Source: Enterococcus faecalis 13-SD-W-01 (GTDB taxonomy: Bacteria > Bacillota > Bacilli > Lactobacillales > Enterococcaceae). Taken from it: 64,000 bases of DNA. The DNA is taken from the NCBI GenBank assembly GCA_000415185.1, contig KE351686.1, forward strand, positions 100,704 through 164,703, in the 5' to 3' direction. Below the pieces are notes generated by a model. The model made no database searches and was not told the DNA's origin. It saw only the letters and a list, made by a program, of their open reading frames with translations. A program made the translations under genes and the position numbers. Positions within the stretch are counted from its first letter, which is position 1, and every line of letters starts with the position of its first letter. This document shows, piece by piece, positions 22,733 through 33,094 of the stretch.

Positions 22733-23099
22733 TGGGGTCCTCCTTGATCAAATAAGCTTGTTTGAGTCCGCGAAACAGAAAAAAGAAAAAAAGGATCAGC
22801 AAAAGCAAACTTATCACAATATTTCTTATAAATATAGGCAAAAACATCAGAAAAAACAGCAGATAGATCCGAAGCACTTTTGGGTTCATTGTTATTAGAT
22901 ACGCTGTTTTTGGTTTTTCTATGTGATAAACCGGACTTTTTAAAAGGTAAAATTTTGCTTGGACAGTAAAATGCTCCTCTACCTCAACTTCTTTCGACTG
23001 GTCATTATTCAACCAAAAAGCTGGTTTGCCATTGATCAGCAGTTGAATCGGACTTCCCATCCCATAAAAACCCGTTTGTCTCGTAAATCGAATCTTCAT
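22719..23099 (-). CDS. small membrane protein of unknown function
   Basis: 126 residues. A soluble N-terminal beta-like part (GSPIQLLINGKPAFWL) is followed by a strongly hydrophobic stretch at about residues 75-108 and a short charged tail. It overlaps the CBS gene start by 14 bases. Nothing diagnostic is visible; it may bind a ligand in the N-terminal domain and sit in the membrane. Confidence 0.65.
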   Translation of the reverse strand: MKIRFTRQTGFYGMGSPIQLLINGKPAFWLNNDQSKEVEVEEHFTVQAKFYLLKSPVYHIEKPKTAYLITMNPKVLRIYLLFFLMFLPIFIRNIVISLLLLILFFFFLFRGLKQAYLIKEDPNEKL

Positions 23100-23178
23100 A
23101 TTTGCCCCTCCTATTATCCTTTAGTATAGAATAAAACACAACCAATAAAAAGAGATTCTAACCAAAGCAGCTGAAAAA

Positions 23179-23224
23179 ATCCCGACAAAAAGACAGGCCG
23201 CAAAAGCAGACTTCTTGCTGGGAT
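23179..23224 (-). terminator. terminator after the methyltransferase gene
   Basis: ATCCCAGCAA pairs imperfectly with TTGTCGGGAT, followed by TTTTTTC on the minus strand. It is close in sequence to the fhs terminator at 24999-25040. Confidence 0.75.
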
Positions 23225-23265
23225 CATATCATATGGTATTCACTGGTTTCAGAAAGACGTTTCCA

Positions 23266-24012
23266 TCAATGGATTGGTTCAAGGATAAAGAAAACATAAC
23301 TATAGTACGAACTGTATGTGTCATAAGTATCTGCTTCAGCAATGCCCATTTTCAACATTTCCTGGACTTCGGGATTATCTGGGTATTTTTGTGCAAATAA
23401 AAGTGAGCGTTTTCGAATCTCATCATAGTAGTTCTCTTTCCAAGAAGATTCGGACATGATGAAATGATCTAAAACCTTATAACCGCCTAATTCGCTGGTT
23501 TCCAAACGCTGGTTGATCGTTGTTATGTCAGGATAATTTTCCTTCCAATAATGTTCGATCTCTTTTGGGCGCGCCTCTGTCAGCCAACAAAGATCTGAAA
23601 CAACTAAATACCCCTCTTCTGATAAAAAATGTTTCCAATACTTCAGCCCTTTTTCAAAACCAATCGTATAGATACTTCCTTCTGACCAAATAAGATCAAA
23701 ACTTTCAGGCGGAAAATCCAAGGCATCCATTGACAAATTACGTACTGATACACGTTCGCCTACTCCTGCATCCGCAGCCCGAGAGAGCAGCTTATCTAAA
23801 AATGGCTGCAGCAAATCAACTGCTGTAACTTTTGCTGCAGTATTTTCAGCCAATACCAGCGTTTGAGCACCTGTTCCGCTGCCAACATCAAGTATACTTT
23901 TCTTTTCACGCCAATTAGGGACGCTTTTTAATGCGTTCAATGTCTCTTGATTACTCCCTGGACTTTGACGATCTGCCTCTATATGAAAATCGATGATATA
24001 ATCCATATTCAT
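23266..24012 (-). CDS. SAM-dependent class I methyltransferase
   Basis: 248 residues. The SAM-binding motif I reads SILDVGSGTGAQTLVL, motif II starts VTAVDLLQPFLDKL, and post-motif residues include DLIWSEGSIYTIGF. It resembles small-molecule methyltransferases of the UbiE/MenG type but the substrate is unknown. An internal ATG two codons on (MDYIID) is an alternative start. The gene lies 40 bases after the HAD phosphatase and may be co-transcribed. Confidence 0.82.
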   Translation of the reverse strand: MNMDYIIDFHIEADRQSPGSNQETLNALKSVPNWREKKSILDVGSGTGAQTLVLAENTAAKVTAVDLLQPFLDKLLSRAADAGVGERVSVRNLSMDALDFPPESFDLIWSEGSIYTIGFEKGLKYWKHFLSEEGYLVVSDLCWLTEARPKEIEHYWKENYPDITTINQRLETSELGGYKVLDHFIMSESSWKENYYDEIRKRSLLFAQKYPDNPEVQEMLKMGIAEADTYDTYSSYYSYVFFILEPIH

Positions 24013-24052
24013 CCTTGCTTCCCTGCTTTCTTTTGTTTCTATTGATTTTTTG

Positions 24053-24871
24053 TCAATTTATTGGAAACAGCTGATCCAGCGTAACTAGTACACCGTCCTC
24101 ATCATTTGATGGACAAACATAATCTGCTGCTTCTTTTACATTGTCTGGCGCATTCTCCATTGCATAGCCTCTGCCGCAATAAGCTAACATCTCAAGGTCA
24201 TTTCCGCCGTCACCAAAAGACACACACTGTTCAGGCGTGATTCCCCAACGCTGGACTAATCGTTCTAATCCAGATGCTTTATGACAATTTGGAACGATCA
24301 AATCGACTGAACCATGACCGCTTCCTGTTGGTACAAGGAAACCATCTAGTTTTTCACGAAATAAATCGCAATACATTTCTGTTTTTTCTACTGGAACAGT
24401 TGGCGCAAATTTTAAAATCTTATCTTCTACCTGCGAAAAATCATCAACCCATTTCAATTTATGATAATATTTGTTCGTCAATTTGAAAAACGCATCGCTT
24501 ACCGTTCCTCGTTCACAATAGGCACTTTCCAAACCACACATGACATTTTTCACTTCAGGATGTTCTTTCAGAAGCTCAAGCGTTGCTGTGATTGCCTCTT
24601 GAGAAATATCTGCTGAAAAAAGAATGTCTTCTTTGTCTTTTACCAAAGCGCCGTTTTCCGCCACAAAACTCAGTTCATGATGATAACCAGGAAAAAGCGA
24701 ACGCAGTTGATAATATTGATTCCCGCTAGCTACGACAAATCGACAGCCTGCCTCATTCATTCGAGATAAAGCTGCCTTAAATCTTGGACGGTCATATGTG
24801 TAATCCGTTCGTGCAAATGTGCCATCCATATCTACTGCTACTAGCTTGATGTTATACGGGTTTTTCTCCAT
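24053..24871 (-). CDS. Cof-type HAD phosphatase
   Basis: 272 residues from the ATG at 24871, which has GGAG eight bases upstream. HAD motif I is VAVDMDGTF, motif IV is SFGDGGNDLEML, and a C2-type cap lies between. Family members hydrolyse sugar phosphates, flavin mononucleotide or pyridoxal phosphate. The natural substrate is unknown. Confidence 0.88.
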   Translation of the reverse strand: MEKNPYNIKLVAVDMDGTFARTDYTYDRPRFKAALSRMNEAGCRFVVASGNQYYQLRSLFPGYHHELSFVAENGALVKDKEDILFSADISQEAITATLELLKEHPEVKNVMCGLESAYCERGTVSDAFFKLTNKYYHKLKWVDDFSQVEDKILKFAPTVPVEKTEMYCDLFREKLDGFLVPTGSGHGSVDLIVPNCHKASGLERLVQRWGITPEQCVSFGDGGNDLEMLAYCGRGYAMENAPDNVKEAADYVCPSNDEDGVLVTLDQLFPIN

Positions 24872-24998
24872 GTTAGACACTCCAGTTCATTATTATTTAA
24901 AACACATCAGAAAACGCTTTCCAATCCAGTATAGCATGTATATACAAATTAAACATTATTTTTTAAATCAATAATTTTTCCAGATGAAGAACAAAAAA

Positions 24999-25040
24999 AT
25001 CCCGGCAAAAAGACAGCTGCGCATGTCTTCTTGCCGGGAT
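24999..25040 (-). terminator. fhs terminator
   Basis: A perfect 10-bp stem, ATCCCGGCAA with TTGCCGGGAT, with further inner pairing, is followed by TTTTTTTG on the minus strand. Confidence 0.9.
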
Positions 25041-25061
25041 TATAGAAATAGCAGTTATTTT

Positions 25062-26735
25062 TTAGAACAAACCGGATACTTCTCCATCATTTGTTACATC
25101 CATGTTCAATGCAGCCGGTTTTTTCGGCAAACCAGGCATCGTCATCACATCGCCTGTCAGTGCAACAAGGAAGCCAGCACCGAGTTTTGGCACAAACTCA
25201 CGAATCGTTACAGAAAAACCGCTTGGCGCGCCTAATAATGAAGGATCATCTGAAAATGAATATTGGGTTTTCGCCATACAAATCGGCAATTTGTCCCAGC
25301 CGTATTTCTCGAATTGGCGGATTTGTGTCTCTGCTTTTTTGCTGAAAATCACTTCTTTTCCGCCATAGATCGTTTGAACGATTGCTGCAGCTTTTTCTTT
25401 GATTGTTTGTTCCGATGAATAAAGCGGCTGATAATCAGCTGTTTGGTTGTCTACCAAGTCGATCACTGCTTTTGCCAGATCGATCCCGCCTTCTGGTCCA
25501 TTCTGCCAGACACTTGTTCTTCTTGCAGGAACACCTAAAGCGTCACAAAGCTCTTCAAGAAGCATCATTTCATTTTCTGTGTCCGTCACGAATTCATTGA
25601 TTGCCACAGCTACAGGAATTTGATATCTTTGCATATTTTCAATGTGTTTTTTCAAGTTCACAAAGCCGTCTTCCAACGCTTTGACATTTTCAGTATCTAG
25701 TTGTGTCTTGTCTAAACCGCCGTGCATTTTTAATGCACGGATTGTCGCAACGATGACGATAGCATCGGGTGCTTGTTCCAAATTAGGCACTTTGATGTCT
25801 AAGAATTTTTCTCCGCCTAAGTCAGCGCCAAATCCTGCTTCCGTAACGACATATTCACTTAATTTCAGTGCTGTTTTCGTCGCTAAGATACTGTTGCAGC
25901 CATGAGCGATATTTGCAAAAGGACCGCCGTGGATAAACGCTGGTGTTTCGAAGATCGTTTGGACTAAGTTGGGCTTAAGTGCATCTTTCAACAACATTGC
26001 CAAGGCCCCTTCGACTTTCAGATCACCTGCTGTCACAGGTTCTCTATCGTACGTATATCCTATGACGATTCTTGCCAAACGCTGCTTCAAATCATCGATA
26101 TCAGAAGCCAGACATAAAATCGCCATAATTTCGCTTGCTACTGTGATATCGAAGCCGTCTTCACGCGGTACACCTTGGATTGGTCCGCCTAGACCCACGA
26201 TCACTTGACGCAATTCGCGGTCATTCAAGTCAACCACACGTTTCCAAATCACTCTGCGGCTGTCGATCCCAAGCTCGTTTCCTTGATGGATATGGTTATC
26301 TAAAAAAGCCGATAATGCATTATTTGCCGTTGTGATAGCGTGCATATCACCTGTAAAATGCAAGTTGATGTCTTCCATCGGCAGTACTTGCGCATAACCT
26401 CCGCCAGCTGCTCCGCCTTTGATCCCCATTACAGGTCCCATCGAAGGTTCTCTTAAAGCGATACTGGCTTTTTTAGACAATTTATTTAAAGCATCTCCTA
26501 AACCAACTGTTACAGTGGATTTGCCTTCTCCTGCGGGTGTTGGATTGATCGATGTTACTAAAATCAGTTTGCCTCTCGGATGGTTTTCAAGTTCTTTGAT
26601 TGCAGAAAAATCGATTTTTGCTTTATACTTTCCGTAAAGCTCTAAGTCTTCTTCTTTTAGCCCGATTTTTTCCGCGATATCAATAATCGGTTTTAATTTT
26701 GTTTCTTGTGAGATTTGCAGATCGCTTTTCATCAA
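25062..26735 (-). CDS. fhs: formate--tetrahydrofolate ligase
   Basis: 557 residues. It makes 10-formyl-THF from formate, THF and ATP for purine and fMet synthesis. The P-loop reads [16 protein letters not shown], followed by [20 protein letters not shown], which is typical of the family. Full length. It is monocistronic with its own terminator. Confidence 0.97.
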   Translation of the reverse strand: MMKSDLQISQETKLKPIIDIAEKIGLKEEDLELYGKYKAKIDFSAIKELENHPRGKLILVTSINPTPAGEGKSTVTVGLGDALNKLSKKASIALREPSMGPVMGIKGGAAGGGYAQVLPMEDINLHFTGDMHAITTANNALSAFLDNHIHQGNELGIDSRRVIWKRVVDLNDRELRQVIVGLGGPIQGVPREDGFDITVASEIMAILCLASDIDDLKQRLARIVIGYTYDREPVTAGDLKVEGALAMLLKDALKPNLVQTIFETPAFIHGGPFANIAHGCNSILATKTALKLSEYVVTEAGFGADLGGEKFLDIKVPNLEQAPDAIVIVATIRALKMHGGLDKTQLDTENVKALEDGFVNLKKHIENMQRYQIPVAVAINEFVTDTENEMMLLEELCDALGVPARRTSVWQNGPEGGIDLAKAVIDLVDNQTADYQPLYSSEQTIKEKAAAIVQTIYGGKEVIFSKKAETQIRQFEKYGWDKLPICMAKTQYSFSDDPSLLGAPSGFSVTIREFVPKLGAGFLVALTGDVMTMPGLPKKPAALNMDVTNDGEVSGLF

Positions 26736-26846
26736 AACGCCCCTTTATACGAACTTTTTAAGATCTATTTCGTTTTTTGTTAAGATATATCCATTATACA
26801 TTTTTTTCCGATGAAGAAAAGAAGAATTTACTTGTTTTTTATTTAT

Positions 26847-26875
26847 TTGACGTTGGGAACAATACTCTTTATAAT
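26847..26875 (+). promoter_or_regulatory. promoter of the cold-shock gene
   Basis: TTGACG (26847-26852), 17 bases, TATAAT (26870-26875). The start would fall near 26882, so the 5' leader is short, unlike the long cold-responsive leaders of cspA-type genes. Confidence 0.75.
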
Positions 26876-26904
26876 AAAGGCTATCATCAGACTTTAGAAA
26901 GGTC

Positions 26905-27114
26905 GTGAGTGTTTTGGCGCAAGGAACAGTGAAATGGTTCGATAATAAAAAAGGATATGGTTTCATCAATTATGACGACACAGAAGAAATCTTCGTTCAC
27001 TTTACTGCAATAGAAGAAGAAGGCTTTAAAACATTGGAAGAAAACCAATCCGTTGAATTCGACGTCATCGAGGGAAATCGTGGAACACAAGCGGCTCATG
27101 TAAAAAAACTATAA
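26905..27114 (+). CDS. cold-shock domain protein
   Basis: 69 residues if translation starts at the GTG, or 66 from the in-frame TTG at 26914 (then MAQGTVKWF). AAAGG at 26898-26902 is only two bases from the GTG but eleven from the TTG, so the TTG is plausible. RNP1 KKGYGFINY and RNP2 IFVHFT are intact. It would act as an RNA chaperone. It resembles CspA-family proteins of about 66 residues. Confidence 0.9.
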   Translation: MSVLAQGTVKWFDNKKGYGFINYDDTEEIFVHFTAIEEEGFKTLEENQSVEFDVIEGNRGTQAAHVKKL

Positions 27115-27116
27115 AA

Positions 27117-27157
27117 AAACAGATTGCGAAGGAGACCCTCCTTTTCAATCTGTTTTT
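27117..27157. terminator. bidirectional terminator between csp and ebsA
   Basis: AAACAGATTG pairs with CAATCTGTTT, with an inner GGAG/CTCC stem, and is flanked by A and T runs. Confidence 0.85.
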
Positions 27158-27166
27158 GTTTTGCCC

Positions 27167-27598
27167 TTAAGCATCTGTTTTTTCAGAAAGACATTTGATT
27201 TTGTCCGCATATGCAGATGCTCGCAGTTCACCAATCATTTTTTCTTTTGTTTTCTTTCGCCAGATCGGGACATAGACTTGGGGTGTCGTTTCACCTGCAA
27301 CAAAGATTTTCAGCTGTTTGTTGCTGAATACAAGTTTTTCAATTGTTTCAAAAGGAAAAAAGCGGTCTTTCCAAAAAAAGAGCCTGTAGATTTTCAATCC
27401 TTCTGCTGTAAAACGCCCGCCTCTTCTCGACCCAATCAAAAATAGAAAAAAGAACGCCCCCAATACCAAATTGCTTCCCCAATAAGGTCTGGTATTTTCT
27501 AACGCCATAATCAAACTAGCGAATAAGATGATAAATGTAAAAGACCAATAAATAATAAGTTGCGCCGGTTCTGGCTGCCAGCGAATCGTTTTTTTCAT
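27167..27598 (-). CDS. ebsA: EbsA family membrane protein
   Basis: 143 residues from MKKTIRWQPEPAQ; the ATG at 27598 has GAGG eight bases upstream. Two adjacent membrane segments lie at about residues 12-60, followed by a PH-like cytoplasmic domain (GRFTAEGLKIYRLFFW). It resembles EbsA of E. faecalis, originally described near aggregation-related genes as a pore-forming protein, though its function is not firmly established. It is divergent from the RNase HI gene. Confidence 0.75.
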   Translation of the reverse strand: MKKTIRWQPEPAQLIIYWSFTFIILFASLIMALENTRPYWGSNLVLGAFFFLFLIGSRRGGRFTAEGLKIYRLFFWKDRFFPFETIEKLVFSNKQLKIFVAGETTPQVYVPIWRKKTKEKMIGELRASAYADKIKCLSEKTDA

Positions 27599-27663
27599 CC
27601 ATTTAACCTCATATTGAATTCTAATGATATAATCATAGCACAACTATTGAAAAAGGAGAACTT

Positions 27664-28071
27664 ATGATACGAGTATACATTGATGCTTCCACAAAAGGCA
27701 ACCCTGGACCTAGCGGCGGCGGAATCGTTCTTTTAGGTCAGGATCGGCACGAACAGATTGCCATCCCCCTTTCTGACGGAAGCAACCATCAAGCCGAGTT
27801 CGAAGTCTTTTTAAAAACTTTAAAATTATTAAAAGAAAAAAAGTTAGAAAAAGAAACGATTCTCTGCTACTCAGACAGTAAAGTCTTAGTATCTGCAATT
27901 GATAAAAACTACACAGCAAATGAACTTTTTTTGCCTTATTTCGAAAAAATCACTGCTTTGCTCCCTGATTTTTCGATGCTGATTTTGCAGTGGATACCAG
28001 AAAGCAAGAACAAAGGTGCAGATAATCTAGCTCGCCAAGCATTAGCCAAACGCCAAACAGAGAAAAAATAA
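27664..28071 (+). CDS. ribonuclease HI family protein
   Basis: 135 residues. The RNase H fold starts IRVYIDASTKGNPGPSGGG, with the catalytic Asp in IDAS, Glu in HQAEFEVF, Asp in CYSDSKV and a last Asp in GADNLARQAL. It would cut RNA in RNA-DNA hybrids. It is one of the short Firmicute RNase HI-like proteins, which may vary in activity. Confidence 0.85.
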   Translation: MIRVYIDASTKGNPGPSGGGIVLLGQDRHEQIAIPLSDGSNHQAEFEVFLKTLKLLKEKKLEKETILCYSDSKVLVSAIDKNYTANELFLPYFEKITALLPDFSMLILQWIPESKNKGADNLARQALAKRQTEKK

Positions 28072-28073
28072 AG

Positions 28074-28121
28074 ACATTCGGCCATAATCGCTTTTTAAAG
28101 CAAGTAATTATGGTCGAATGT
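28074..28121 (-). terminator. terminator for the cation exporter gene
   Basis: The long stem ACATTCG(A/G)CCATAAT with its complement is followed on the minus strand by CTTTATTTTTTC. It overlaps the last codons of the exporter gene and lies between convergent genes. Confidence 0.7.
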
Positions 28122-29222
28122 GACATCTAACTGATATGCTCCGATTTTAGCTTCGATTTGCGCCCGCAAAATCCGCAATAATTCTTGATCGTTGAAGGCA
28201 CATTTTTCTGGAACAACGACATCGAATTGCAGCAAATCACGGTGAATGATTCTAAGATCATGAATCGTCAATCCTTCTGCTGTCGCTGCAACGATTTCTT
28301 TAAGCTTGCTGTAAACCTTTCGATACTCTTCATTGTTTACTGCTACTGGGTCGATATGGCAAACTAAATCGACATCCAAAGACTTTAAAAAGTCTTTTTC
28401 TATTTGGTCAATGATTTTGTGTGCGTGATTCAAATCCAAACGATCATCGACTTCGATGTGCACAGAAGCAAATGTCTTACTAGGTCCGTAATTGTGTACC
28501 AGCAGATCATGGTATCCCAAGATATCCTTAGAAACATCTAAATGGTGCTCCATTGCTTTGATCTCTTGCACAGTTGGTCGGCTTCCTAATAATTCATAAA
28601 CAAAATCCTTCAGCATCATCAAACCGCTGTATAAAATATAAATCGCCAAAACAAAACCGATATAACCATCGATCCGCCAGCCCCATAAACGTTCGATCCC
28701 AGCTGAAATCAAAACAGTCAGCGTTGTAAACACATCATTATAACTATCTTGTGCCGTTGCTTTCAACGTTTCAGAACCAATCGATTTGGCGATCCTTTGA
28801 TACATTCTTCCTTGAAAAGCTTTTAAAACGATCGAAAAGACCAAAACAAAAAATACCACTGGTGAGAGACGGATATTTTCTGGATTCAAGATTTTTAAAA
28901 AAGATTTTTCTAAAAATTGAAAACCGACATACGAAATAATGATTGAAACAAACAAGCCGCTGATATATTCAAAACGTTCATGACCATATGGATGCTCCTG
29001 ATCTGCTGGCTTTGCCGCTATCTTGAATCCAACTAATGTCAAAGCTGAAGAAGCTGTATCTGACAAACTATTGATAGCATCTGCCATGATGGAGACACTT
29101 CCTGAAAGCAGACCAATCATCAGTTTTGCCGCAAATAAGACCGCATTTGAAACCAATCCTAAAATACCAGCTAAAATCCCCTTCTTTGCTCGATCTCGTG
29201 AATCTTTTTTCTCGTGCTGCAT
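28095..29222 (-). CDS. cation diffusion facilitator transporter
   Basis: 375 residues with six membrane segments and a C-terminal cytoplasmic domain. The metal site includes MADAINSLSDTASSAL and HPYGHERFEYISGLF, with a second Asp/His region around ATAQDSYNDVFTT. It resembles the MamB/FieF (zinc, iron or manganese exporting) group. The ribosome binding site is AGAGGTGAAGC. The metal cannot be decided by eye. Confidence 0.9.
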   Translation of the reverse strand: MQHEKKDSRDRAKKGILAGILGLVSNAVLFAAKLMIGLLSGSVSIMADAINSLSDTASSALTLVGFKIAAKPADQEHPYGHERFEYISGLFVSIIISYVGFQFLEKSFLKILNPENIRLSPVVFFVLVFSIVLKAFQGRMYQRIAKSIGSETLKATAQDSYNDVFTTLTVLISAGIERLWGWRIDGYIGFVLAIYILYSGLMMLKDFVYELLGSRPTVQEIKAMEHHLDVSKDILGYHDLLVHNYGPSKTFASVHIEVDDRLDLNHAHKIIDQIEKDFLKSLDVDLVCHIDPVAVNNEEYRKVYSKLKEIVAATAEGLTIHDLRIIHRDLLQFDVVVPEKCAFNDQELLRILRAQIEAKIGAYQLDVTFDHNYLL

Positions 29223-29304
29223 GCTTCACCTCTGTGTTTATTTTTCATGGAAAATCTGCTGGCGTACAGTTGCCTGCTACACCAGCAGTCTTTTAAAAAT
29301 CTTT

Positions 29305-29901
29305 TTATTCTGGTTTTAATGGTGTCGCCGCAAACAGCGCTTTTGCCAGCAAAGGAGTAATGATTGCTGCGCCGATTGCTTCTGGGATACCGTTGATTGC
29401 TGCGATACCTGCTAATGTTTTCATTAACAGAGAAGCATCTACACCATAAGCTGCGGCAGTTGCATTCGTATAAAAAATCCCCATAAAACCTAAAACAAGA
29501 ATCGTATTTGTTAAGGAACCTAAAACTGCTGCCACAACTGAACTAATAACGATTGAATGATTTTTTTTATAAAGCCAATAAAAAACCGCACCAGCTACTA
29601 AGCCAACCAGTACTCGAGGAACGACCGAAATGATTGGATTTGTAAAAACCAATGTATCAAACGGTGTCGTCGGCATAGCGTACGCTCGGATCATGGTAGC
29701 AATCCCCCAAAACAACCCAATCAGCATCCCGTCTTTTACACCCAAAACAACTGCAGCTACAATAACTGTGATATGGATGATCGTCAAACTAATAAAACCA
29801 AGAGGAATAAATCCTAGCCAAGGGACCATTGTCTGAACGATGATGATTGCCAATAAGACTGCTCGAAGAACCAAACGAAATGTTTTGTTTCTGCTGTTCA
29901 T
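29305..29901 (-). CDS. ECF transporter S component
   Basis: 198 residues with about six membrane segments. The N-terminal region AVLLAIIIVQTMVPWLGFIP and the central TTPFDTLVFTNPIISVVPRVLVG are typical of ECF substrate-binding subunits, which share an EcfAA'T module encoded elsewhere. It resembles the group annotated for pantothenate or related vitamins; the substrate is not certain. AGGAGGTGGAGG precedes the ATG. No known riboswitch is visible upstream. Confidence 0.85.
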   Translation of the reverse strand: MNSRNKTFRLVLRAVLLAIIIVQTMVPWLGFIPLGFISLTIIHITVIVAAVVLGVKDGMLIGLFWGIATMIRAYAMPTTPFDTLVFTNPIISVVPRVLVGLVAGAVFYWLYKKNHSIVISSVVAAVLGSLTNTILVLGFMGIFYTNATAAAYGVDASLLMKTLAGIAAINGIPEAIGAAIITPLLAKALFAATPLKPE

Positions 29902-29985
29902 TTTCCTCCACCTCCTATCCTTATCAGATAATAATTGAAAAAATTTGTCAATTGATTCGTTTTTATCGCAAATAGATAGGAAAGA

Positions 29986-30009
29986 GGCTGGTGCATGAGA
30001 TGACCAGCC
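29986..30009 (-). terminator. alaS terminator
   Basis: The 7-bp stem GGCTGGT/ACCAGCC is followed on the minus strand by TCTTTCC. The T run is weak. Confidence 0.55.
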
Positions 30010-30047
30010 TTCTCTACCTTTTATCTTATTTTACGAATAAGCGCGGG

Positions 30048-32693
30048 TTAGCTGTTTGCTTCGACCCATTTTTTCGCTTCAGCTAATGCGTCTGGGATTC
30101 CAGCTGGGTTTTTGCCCCCGGCTTGCGCCATATCTGGACGTCCGCCTCCGCCTCCGCCTACTTTTGGTGCGATTGCTTTGATCAAGTCGCCCGCTTTTAA
30201 TCCTGCTTCGTTCGCGGATGCTGTCATAGCTGCTAACAAGCTTACTTTACCTTCTTGTTCATTTGCAAGAACAAGAATATCCGAAACAGCTTTTTGTTTC
30301 CATTGATCTGCTAGTTGACGTAATTGATTCATATCTTTTACGCGTACTTGGGCAGCAACGATTGTTTTTCCGTTGATTGTTTCAGGATCTTTGAAGATAT
30401 CGCCCGCTTGCTGGTTCGCTAATTTGCTTGCCAAGCGTTCATTTTCTTTCAGTGCTTCTCTTAATTGCTGCTGCACTTGTTCTGTTTTAGCTGCAACTTC
30501 TTTTAATTGAGGTGATTTCACGATTGCTGCTACTTCTTTTAATTGTTTTTCTTCTTGTTCCAGTAATTCGTAAGCTTCTTTGCTTGTTACAGCTTCGATA
30601 CGTCTTACACCAGCACCGATTCCTGATTCAGAAACGATTTTGAAGATACCGATGTTTTCTGTATTTGCAACATGTGTCCCACCGCAAAGTTCGATTGACC
30701 AGTCGCCAATGTTTACCACACGGACTTCTTTTCCGTATTTTTCACCGAACAATGCCATCGCACCCATGTTTTTCGCTGTGTCGATGTCTGTTTCAACTGT
30801 TACGACTGGGATAGCTTCCCAGATTTTTTCATTCACGATACGTTCCATTTGTGCCAATTCATCTGCTGTGATTTGACCAAAATGAGTGAAGTCGAAACGC
30901 AAGTGTCCAGGAGCAACTAATGATCCCGCTTGGTTTGCATGTTCGCCTAGTACTTCTTTCAGTGCTTTGTGCAGCAAGTGAGTCGCTGTATGGTTTTTGA
31001 TGATTCGATTACGCATACGTTTGTCGATCACAAGATGGTATACTGCGCCTTCTTTCATTTCTTGACGAATTTCAGCAAAATGCATGAATTGTCCATTTGG
31101 CGCTTTTTGTACATTGTTGATTTCTGCGATGATTTCTTGGTTTTCGTCCAGAATCCATCCTTGATCAGCTACTTGTCCACCCATTTCTGCATAGAAAGGT
31201 GTTTCTTTGAAGAATAGTTGTGCTTGTCCTTCTGTTACTTCGCTCAATACGTTATCGTTTTGGACGATTACAAGTAATTCGCTGTCACATTCTTCTTTTT
31301 CATAGCCGACAAATGTGCTTTCAACTTTGATATCTGTAAGTAAAGCAGATTGGACACCCATAGATTTCTCCGTGCTTCGAGCGGAACGGGCACGTGTTCG
31401 TTGTGCTTCCATTTCTTTTTCGAATCCTTCGTGGTCCACTGTCAATCCTTCATCTTCAGCGACTTCTTCTGTCAATTCAACTGGGAATCCGTACGTATCA
31501 TAAAGTTTGAAAATGTCTTTTCCAGCAAGTGTGGTTTCATTTTTTTCTTTCACGTCTGCAATCACTTGTGTCAAGATATCAAGACCTTCGTTGATTGTTT
31601 CATGGAAACGCTCTTCTTCTGTACGTACGACTTTTTCGATAAATTCTTTTTGTTGCAAGACTTCTGGATAGTAGCTGACCATGATGTTGCCGACTACTGG
31701 TACTAATTTGTATAAGAATGCTTGATTGATGCCTAACTTCTTACCATGCATTACTGCACGACGAAGCAAACGGCGCAAGACATAGCCGCGTCCTTCATTT
31801 GAAGGTAATGCGTCGTCTCCGATAGCAAATGCCAATGCGCGAATATGATCGGCAATTACCTTATAAGAGATATCTGTCAATGGTGTTTCGCCATATTTGA
31901 CTTGTCCGCTCATTTTTTCTACTTCGCGAATAATTGGTAAGAATAAGTCTGTCTCGAAGTTTGTTGGTGCATCTTGGACGATAGAAACCATTCGTTCTAA
32001 GCCCATGCCCGTATCAATGTTTTTATGCGGTAATGGTTCAAATGTATCATCTGGTTTGTGGTTGAATTCAGAGAAAACAAGGTTCCAGATTTCTAGATAA
32101 CGTTCATTTTCACCACCAGGATAATTTTCAGGATCATCCTCTGCTAAATCATTATACGCTTCGCCGCGGTCGTAAAAAATCTCTGTATCCGGTCCGCTTG
32201 GTCCAGCACCAATATCCCAAAAGTTGTCTTCGATTTCGACGATATGGTCTTCTGGCAAACCAACTTCCTCACGCCAGATACGTTTTGCTTCAGTATCTTT
32301 TGGATAAACTGTCACATATAATTTTTCTGGGTCAAAAGCCATCCATTCTGGAGATGTCAAAAATTCCCATGCCCAGTGGATTGCTTCTTTTTTGAAGTAA
32401 TCACCGATTGAGAAGTTTCCAAGCATTTCAAACATCGTATGGTGACGTGCTGTTTTGCCGACATTTTCAATATCGTTTGTACGAATCGATTTTTGGGCGT
32501 TTGTGATACGCGGATTTTCTGGAACAACTGATCCGTCAAAATATTTTTTCAATGTTGCCACACCTGAATTGATCCATAACAATGTTGGGTCATTTACAGG
32601 TACTAATGAAGCACTGGGTTCCACAGAATGTCCTTTTGACTTGAAAAAATCTAGAAACATCTGGCGGACTTGTGCACTTGATAATTCTTTCAT
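30048..32693 (-). CDS. alaS: alanyl-tRNA synthetase
   Basis: 881 residues, full length. It charges tRNA-Ala. The class II core is N-terminal, the editing domain has [13 protein letters not shown] and [10 protein letters not shown] zinc-binding residues, and the C-Ala domain ends with the [15 protein letters not shown] stretch. AGAGGG precedes the ATG by seven bases. It is controlled by the T-box leader upstream. Confidence 0.98.
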   Translation of the reverse strand: MKELSSAQVRQMFLDFFKSKGHSVEPSASLVPVNDPTLLWINSGVATLKKYFDGSVVPENPRITNAQKSIRTNDIENVGKTARHHTMFEMLGNFSIGDYFKKEAIHWAWEFLTSPEWMAFDPEKLYVTVYPKDTEAKRIWREEVGLPEDHIVEIEDNFWDIGAGPSGPDTEIFYDRGEAYNDLAEDDPENYPGGENERYLEIWNLVFSEFNHKPDDTFEPLPHKNIDTGMGLERMVSIVQDAPTNFETDLFLPIIREVEKMSGQVKYGETPLTDISYKVIADHIRALAFAIGDDALPSNEGRGYVLRRLLRRAVMHGKKLGINQAFLYKLVPVVGNIMVSYYPEVLQQKEFIEKVVRTEEERFHETINEGLDILTQVIADVKEKNETTLAGKDIFKLYDTYGFPVELTEEVAEDEGLTVDHEGFEKEMEAQRTRARSARSTEKSMGVQSALLTDIKVESTFVGYEKEECDSELLVIVQNDNVLSEVTEGQAQLFFKETPFYAEMGGQVADQGWILDENQEIIAEINNVQKAPNGQFMHFAEIRQEMKEGAVYHLVIDKRMRNRIIKNHTATHLLHKALKEVLGEHANQAGSLVAPGHLRFDFTHFGQITADELAQMERIVNEKIWEAIPVVTVETDIDTAKNMGAMALFGEKYGKEVRVVNIGDWSIELCGGTHVANTENIGIFKIVSESGIGAGVRRIEAVTSKEAYELLEQEEKQLKEVAAIVKSPQLKEVAAKTEQVQQQLREALKENERLASKLANQQAGDIFKDPETINGKTIVAAQVRVKDMNQLRQLADQWKQKAVSDILVLANEQEGKVSLLAAMTASANEAGLKAGDLIKAIAPKVGGGGGGRPDMAQAGGKNPAGIPDALAEAKKWVEANS

Positions 32694-32722
32694 TTGTTTA
32701 CCCTCTTTCTTTTCCTTCTAAA

Positions 32723-32938
32723 ATAAAAAAAACACCCTTGCAGCCAAGGACGAAAACTCGCGGTACCACCTTGGTTGCAATGATGTTCGATCATTACCTC
32801 TTCAACTCGATAACGCTGAGATGCGTTGGCATTTCTGCCAAAAAACAAATAGGGAGCGATTTGACCGATGAGTGTTCTTTTTTCAGCCTCGAAAGAACTT
32901 TCTGTAAAACATGGGGATCAAACCATGGCCTTTTGTAC
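32723..32938 (-). promoter_or_regulatory. T-box leader of alaS
   Basis: The minus strand contains AAGGTGGTACCGCG (32759-32772), the T-box core that pairs with the NCCA end of uncharged tRNA. The terminator stem pairs GCAACCAAGG with CCTTGGCTGC (32740-32778) and is followed by TTTTTTTT. Uncharged tRNA-Ala would favour the antiterminator and raise alaS expression. I could not fix the specifier codon by eye. Confidence 0.92.
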
Positions 32939-32944
32939 TTCATT

Positions 32945-32973
32945 AGTATACGCATTCTGGTTTCCGGTGTCAA
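32945..32973 (-). promoter_or_regulatory. promoter of alaS
   Basis: On the minus strand consensus TTGACA (32968-32973), 17 bases, TATACT (32945-32950). It starts transcription just ahead of the T-box. Confidence 0.85.
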
Positions 32974-33094
32974 TATCTGTTCTGAAGTTGTTCCTCATTT
33001 TTGGAAGATGTGGCAGCAGAGAAAAAAAGCTCGCTTTGGATTGCTGAAAAACAGACAATTATGCAATTCGTTATCTTTACTTTCAATTCTCATA

